Positions 60,621 through 64,000 of a stretch of 64,000 nt of DNA are shown one piece after another. Below the pieces are notes generated by a model that was given only the letters and a program-made list of their open reading frames with translations, did no database searches and was not told the DNA's origin. Within the stretch, counting starts at the first letter, position 1. Each line of letters opens with the position of its first letter. Source of the DNA: Pseudomonadales bacterium (GTDB lineage Bacteria; Pseudomonadota; Gammaproteobacteria; Pseudomonadales; Pseudohongiellaceae); NCBI GenBank assembly GCA_023257655.1, contig JALRBQ010000092.1, positions 27,289 through 91,288 of the forward strand. Direction: 5' to 3'. The position numbers and the translations under genes are program-made.

Positions 60621-61613
60621 ATGTTTGGCCTCGGCAAGAAATCCAAACCTGATCGTCCTGAAGTTGTGACTGACGCCCAAACTACCGGTACAGACCCCGG
60701 CTTTTTTGCGCGACTCCGGCAAGGACTGAGCCGCACGCGCGGCAAATTTGGTACCGCTGTCGCTAATCTGGTTCTCGGCGAGAAGCAGATCGATGCCGCC
60801 TTGCTGGACGACGTAGAGACCCAGTTGCTGTCTGCCGATGTTGGCATCGAGGCAACCGACCAGATCATCAGTAACCTGAAACAACAACTGGATCGGAAAC
60901 AGCTCGCCGATTCGACGGCGTTCATGCAGGGTCTGCGCAACGAACTGCGCTCGATTCTTGAACCCTGCGACATTCCGCTTGGCATCGACAGCAACCATAA
61001 GCCCTTTGTAATCCTGATGGTCGGAGTCAACGGTGTTGGCAAGACCACGACCATCGGCAAGCTGGCGAAACGTTTGCAGGGCGAGGGTCGCAAAGTAATG
61101 CTCGCCGCCGGCGACACCTTTCGTGCCGCTGCCGTCGAGCAACTCCAGGTATGGGGCGATCGCAATAACGCGCCTGTTGTCGCTCAGGCCACGGGAGCCG
61201 ACAGTGCGTCGGTGATCTTCGATGCCTATCAATCAGCCCGGGCCCGGCAGATGGATGTCCTGATTGCCGATACCGCGGGGCGTCTGCATACGAAAGACAA
61301 TCTCATGAATGAGTTGGAGAAAATCGTACGGGTACTGCGCAAACTGGATGCGCGACTTCCCGATGAAATTCTGCTGGTTCTGGACGCGACAACCGGCCAG
61401 AACGCGCTCAGCCAGGCGCAGAGTTTCCATCTCACCACACCGCTCACCGGCATTGCACTCACCAAGCTCGACGGCACTGCCAAAGGCGGGGTTGTGTTCG
61501 CCCTCGCGAAACGGCTTGGATTACCGATCCGGTTTATTGGAGTCGGCGAACAGGTGGATGACCTGCGCCCGTTTAATGCCGCTGAATTTGTCGACGCCCT
61601 GTTCAGCGAATGA
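60621..61613 (+). CDS. ftsY: Signal recognition particle receptor FtsY
   Basis: 330 residues. SRP GTPase that docks ribosome-nascent chains to the membrane. The long acidic A domain of E. coli FtsY is nearly absent: the N-terminal extension is only about 30 residues. The N domain follows, then the G domain with P-loop GVNGVGKTTTIGKLAKRLQ (about 135-153), DTAGRLHTKDNLMNEL (G3), LVLDATTGQNAL and TKLDGTAKGG (G4). It is the first gene of ftsY-ftsE-ftsX and overlaps ftsE by 4 bases (ATGA). Confidence 0.96.
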   Translation: MFGLGKKSKPDRPEVVTDAQTTGTDPGFFARLRQGLSRTRGKFGTAVANLVLGEKQIDAALLDDVETQLLSADVGIEATDQIISNLKQQLDRKQLADSTAFMQGLRNELRSILEPCDIPLGIDSNHKPFVILMVGVNGVGKTTTIGKLAKRLQGEGRKVMLAAGDTFRAAAVEQLQVWGDRNNAPVVAQATGADSASVIFDAYQSARARQMDVLIADTAGRLHTKDNLMNELEKIVRVLRKLDARLPDEILLVLDATTGQNALSQAQSFHLTTPLTGIALTKLDGTAKGGVVFALAKRLGLPIRFIGVGEQVDDLRPFNAAEFVDALFSE

Positions 61614-62305
61614 TCAAATTCGATAATGTCAGCAAACGCTACATCGACGGTGAGGAAGCGCTTGCGAACATCAACTTCGAACTCAGCAAGGGCGAACTCG
61701 CCTTCATTACCGGTCATTCCGGAGCCGGCAAGAGCACGTTACTGAAGTTGATTCTTGCAATGGAGCGGGCCAGCAGCGGTCAATTGATCGTCAATGGCAT
61801 GAATCTCAACCGGCTCGGACGCCGACGTATCCCCTTCCATCGTCGCCAGATTGGCGCCGTGTTTCAGGATCATCAACTGCTGTTTGACCGGAGCGTATTT
61901 GACAATGTCGCCCTGCCTCTTCAAATCGCCGGCTATCACGCGCATGAGGCAGGGCGCCGGGTCCGTGCGGCGCTGGACAAAGTTGGGCTATTGTGCAAGG
62001 AACGGCTGAATCCGGCACATCTGTCTGGCGGGGAGCAGCAACGGGTTGGCATCGCCCGAGCCGTAGTGAATCGGCCGTCAATCATTCTTGCCGATGAACC
62101 CACCGGCAATCTCGACCCGGAACTCTCGGCGGAGGTCATGGGTGTGTTCGAACAGTTCAAGAGTGTGGGAGTGAGTCTGCTAGTGGCCAGCCATGATGCC
62201 TCCCTCATCGCCAGCCTCAATTACCGCACATTGACACTGGACCATGGGCGCCTGGTGGAAGACCGGGCCGCCGGGTATGCCGGGAGTGAAAATGCCGGCC
62301 GCTAG
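61610..62305 (+). CDS. ftsE: Cell-division ATP-binding protein FtsE
   Basis: 231 residues. ABC ATPase that, with FtsX, controls peptidoglycan hydrolysis at the septum. Walker [15 protein letters not shown] (about 35-48), Q-loop VFQDHQLL, signature [14 protein letters not shown] and Walker [14 protein letters not shown] are all present. Its start overlaps the ftsY stop (ATGA) and its end overlaps the ftsX start by 14 bases. Confidence 0.96.
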   Translation: MIKFDNVSKRYIDGEEALANINFELSKGELAFITGHSGAGKSTLLKLILAMERASSGQLIVNGMNLNRLGRRRIPFHRRQIGAVFQDHQLLFDRSVFDNVALPLQIAGYHAHEAGRRVRAALDKVGLLCKERLNPAHLSGGEQQRVGIARAVVNRPSIILADEPTGNLDPELSAEVMGVFEQFKSVGVSLLVASHDASLIASLNYRTLTLDHGRLVEDRAAGYAGSENAGR

Positions 62306-63254
62306 CGCCCGCAAGCCACCCAGGAGGCAGGGTAGCGCCGCGGCCGCACTGCGAAAGTGGTTGGACGGCCACCGGATGACGGCTCTGACCAGTGTCCGGC
62401 GCCTGCTCGCCACGCCGGTCTCTTCTCTGCTCACGGTCTTCGTTATTGCGGTATCCCTGCTACTTCCCTCTCTGCTGTTGGCGCTGAGCGCCTCATTGGA
62501 CTCCTTGCTCGATGGTGTACAACAAGAGACACAGATATCCCTCTATCTGGACGATTCAGTCACTGATTTCGAGGCACAAGAGGTTAGTAATGACTTGCTT
62601 ACAGAACCGGACATCACGACGGTGCGCCTGATTTCCAAGGCCCAGGCCCTGGAAGAATTCGCCGCCAGTTCCGGGCTGGGTGAGGTGCTGGCGGCTCTCG
62701 ACACGAATCCGCTGCCAGCGACCATTCTCGTTACACCGGTCTCGACGGAGCCCGGACGCATGACGGCACTGGCTGCCAGGCTGGCGGATCTGCCTGCAGT
62801 GACAAGCGCCCAGGTGGACAGTCAGTGGCTACGGCGTCTGGAGGCTTTCTCCCGCCTGGTTTCCGTGGCGGGTGGCGTGCTGTCGCTCGTCGTGCTGCTG
62901 GGCCTGTTCGTTATCGTAGGCAACACCATCAAACTCGCCATCGAGAACCGCCGGCAGGAGATTCAGGTGATCAAGCTGGTAGGCGGGACTGATGCCTATA
63001 TAGCCCGGCCTTTTCTGTACAGCGGGGTGTATTTTGGCGGCGCCGGTGGCGCACTGGCCGCCCTGATGCAAGCTATTGTTTTTACTATATTTAATTCACC
63101 ACTACGCGAGCTGTTCAGCCTCTACGAGGGAGAATTAACCCTGCTGCAGTTTGGTGGCATCGACATGGCGGCGCTGGTAGTGGCCGGCATCGTAATCGGC
63201 TGGTTCGCGGCGCTGTTCGCGAGCCTGCGTAGCATTCTCGCCATGCAGCCCTGA
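62292..63254 (+). CDS. ftsX: Cell-division membrane protein FtsX
   Basis: 320 residues from ATG 62292, with GGGAGTG upstream. Inner-membrane partner of FtsE. The first helix is about 55-80; then an extracytoplasmic domain (about 83-190, starting ISLYLDDSVTDFEAQEV); then three helices in the FtsX permease domain (VVLLGLFVIVGNTIKLAI near 220, RRQEIQVIKLVGG and the two last helices). Length and topology fit the family. It is the last gene before the rpoH region, the order known from enterobacteria. Confidence 0.95.
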   Translation: MPAASARKPPRRQGSAAAALRKWLDGHRMTALTSVRRLLATPVSSLLTVFVIAVSLLLPSLLLALSASLDSLLDGVQQETQISLYLDDSVTDFEAQEVSNDLLTEPDITTVRLISKAQALEEFAASSGLGEVLAALDTNPLPATILVTPVSTEPGRMTALAARLADLPAVTSAQVDSQWLRRLEAFSRLVSVAGGVLSLVVLLGLFVIVGNTIKLAIENRRQEIQVIKLVGGTDAYIARPFLYSGVYFGGAGGALAALMQAIVFTIFNSPLRELFSLYEGELTLLQFGGIDMAALVVAGIVIGWFAALFASLRSILAMQP

Positions 63255-63644
63255 TCCAGTGCGAATTGGTTACCGTATCAGCCCTTGAAATGGTCGAAAT
63301 CATCCCAATGTTTATGCTGCGTCAATGCGCCTGTTGCACGCGTTTGCTACAGTGAGTAATGTCAGTGAACACGGTCAGACCCCCAGTAATTCAAAGAGTT
63401 GCGTCAGGGACCTCGATTGGCAGGGTGAACGAGAGAGTGCTAGAATGCGGTCTCTTTAGCGACGGGAATCCGGTCACACCACGTATAACGTAGTAATGGA
63501 TACCGCGCCCAAACGCCAATGGCAAAGTTGACTCGCTGAGCGAGTGACGTACTGAACTTACTGAAAAGATGTAAAGTTGTATTGGAAGTATTGGGCGAAT
63601 GGGAAGTATTGAGAGAGTACTGAGAGTTAACTGAGAGTACAGAC
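63255..63644. other. ftsX-rpoH intergenic region with rpoH leader
   Basis: About 390 bases, no gene. It contains a good promoter (63417-63446) and, near the rpoH start, two copies of GGAAGTATTG (63584-63593 and 63602-63611, 18 bases apart) and two of ACTGAGAGT (63619-63627 and 63630-63638, 11 bases apart). The leader, about 190 bases, is long enough to fold over the start, as the rpoH thermosensor does in E. coli; I could not test this. Confidence 0.5.
63417..63446 (+). promoter_or_regulatory. rpoH: Sigma-70 promoter with extended -10 for rpoH
   Basis: TTGGCA (63417-63422) and TAGAAT (63441-63446) are 18 bases apart, and TGC directly precedes the -10 (extended -10 motif). Transcription would start near 63453. 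It is among the best promoter matches in the window. Confidence 0.65.
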
Positions 63645-64000
63645 ATGAAACCAGGAAAGAGCTTACAAGTGTTTGACCCCACCACCCCGGGTCGTGACCT
63701 GTCTGCGTATATCGCATCGGTCAACAGCATTGCCGTGCTCACTCCGGAGCAAGAGCTCGAACTTGCCAAACAGTATTATTACGAAGATAACGTCGATGCG
63801 GCGCGCCAGCTCGTGCTTGCCCATCTGCGTTTCGTCGTGCACATGGCCAAGACCTATTCCGGTTATGGCCTGTCCCAGGCTGACCTGATCCAGGAAGGCA
63901 ACGTGGGTCTGATGAAGGCCGTCAAGCGCTTCAATCCGGAAGTGGGTGTACGCCTTGTGTCGTTCGCCGTGCACTGGATCAAGGCCGAGATGCATGAGTA
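63645..64000 (+). CDS. rpoH: RNA polymerase sigma-32 factor, heat shock (3' truncated by window)
   Basis: 118 codons are visible and the frame is open at base 64000. [35 protein letters not shown] followed by [46 protein letters not shown] and [15 protein letters not shown] match sigma-32 regions 1.2-2.4. The start ATG 63645 has GAGAG about 7 bases upstream. It follows ftsX, as in E. coli, with its own promoter in the gap. Confidence 0.95.
   Translation, partial: MKPGKSLQVFDPTTPGRDLSAYIASVNSIAVLTPEQELELAKQYYYEDNVDAARQLVLAHLRFVVHMAKTYSGYGLSQADLIQEGNVGLMKAVKRFNPEVGVRLVSFAVHWIKAEMHE

Overview
The window reads as chromosomal DNA of a gammaproteobacterium. Evidence: the ftsY-ftsE-ftsX-rpoH order at the right end, the mutM / coaD / yheT / rsmD neighbourhood, a Pseudomonas-like LPS inner-core block (waaF, waaC, waaG, waaP, a two-domain kinase and a core-type carbamoyltransferase), and large TonB-dependent and DUF5916 outer-membrane proteins. 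I cannot place it below class. I see no phage, insertion sequence, CRISPR array, rRNA or tRNA. Start codons are often TTG or GTG, so several starts below were moved from the longest ORF to the best-supported codon.

Layout. 1-5.8 kb: 3' part of a DUF5916 outer-membrane protein, a small secreted cupin, a bidirectional terminator and a TonB-dependent receptor. 6.3-10.95 kb: glycine cleavage genes gcvT-gcvH-gcvP, with a strong hairpin between gcvH and gcvP. 10.9-12.2 kb: a minus-strand run of small genes (MAPEG, DUF1330, DUF4180) ending in a 3'-truncated ybjQ (UPF0145) remnant that keeps its ribosome-binding site. 12.3-18.8 kb: pepQ, waaA, an FAD oxidoreductase / aldo-keto reductase pair, a small GDT1 protein and a glutathione-transferase-like gene. 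18.9-23.8 kb: a four-gene catabolic-looking operon (sodium:solute symporter, Gfo/Idh/MocA dehydrogenase, aldo-keto reductase, TauD-like dioxygenase). 24.2-26.4 kb: a PAS histidine kinase split by a +1 shift at an A6 run, and a single-domain response regulator. 26.5-37.8 kb: LPS genes (hldE, lpxL, a GT-C-like membrane protein, then carbamoyltransferase, two kinase genes, waaG, waaC, waaF on the minus strand). 37.9-39.7 kb: an orphan PilB/GspE-type ATPase.

39.9-54.9 kb is the most interesting part: thirteen minus-strand genes, mostly overlapping or a few bases apart, behind one good promoter (55034-55063). They encode a secreted TPR protein with a TonB-C-like tail, a poly-serine lipoprotein, four other lipoproteins (one an M48 metalloprotease), two inner-membrane-anchored periplasmic proteins (a TPR/coiled-coil protein and a PEGA-repeat protein ending in an FGE/SUMF1 fold without the catalytic cysteines), a MotA/TolQ/ExbB channel, a cytoplasmic actin/Hsp70-like protein with an FHA-like tail, and two VWA proteins. 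The single membrane segment of both VWA proteins carries an Asp in the ExbD/TolR arrangement. I infer a proton-driven, envelope-spanning machine in which VWA domains replace the usual ExbD/TolR output domain. I know of no characterised system with this gene set.

55.2-64 kb: a stand-alone hydantoinase/oxoprolinase A-type protein, then mutM, coaD, yheT and rsmD, a stretch of 13-bp degenerate repeats, ftsY-ftsE-ftsX, and the 5' part of rpoH behind an extended -10 promoter.
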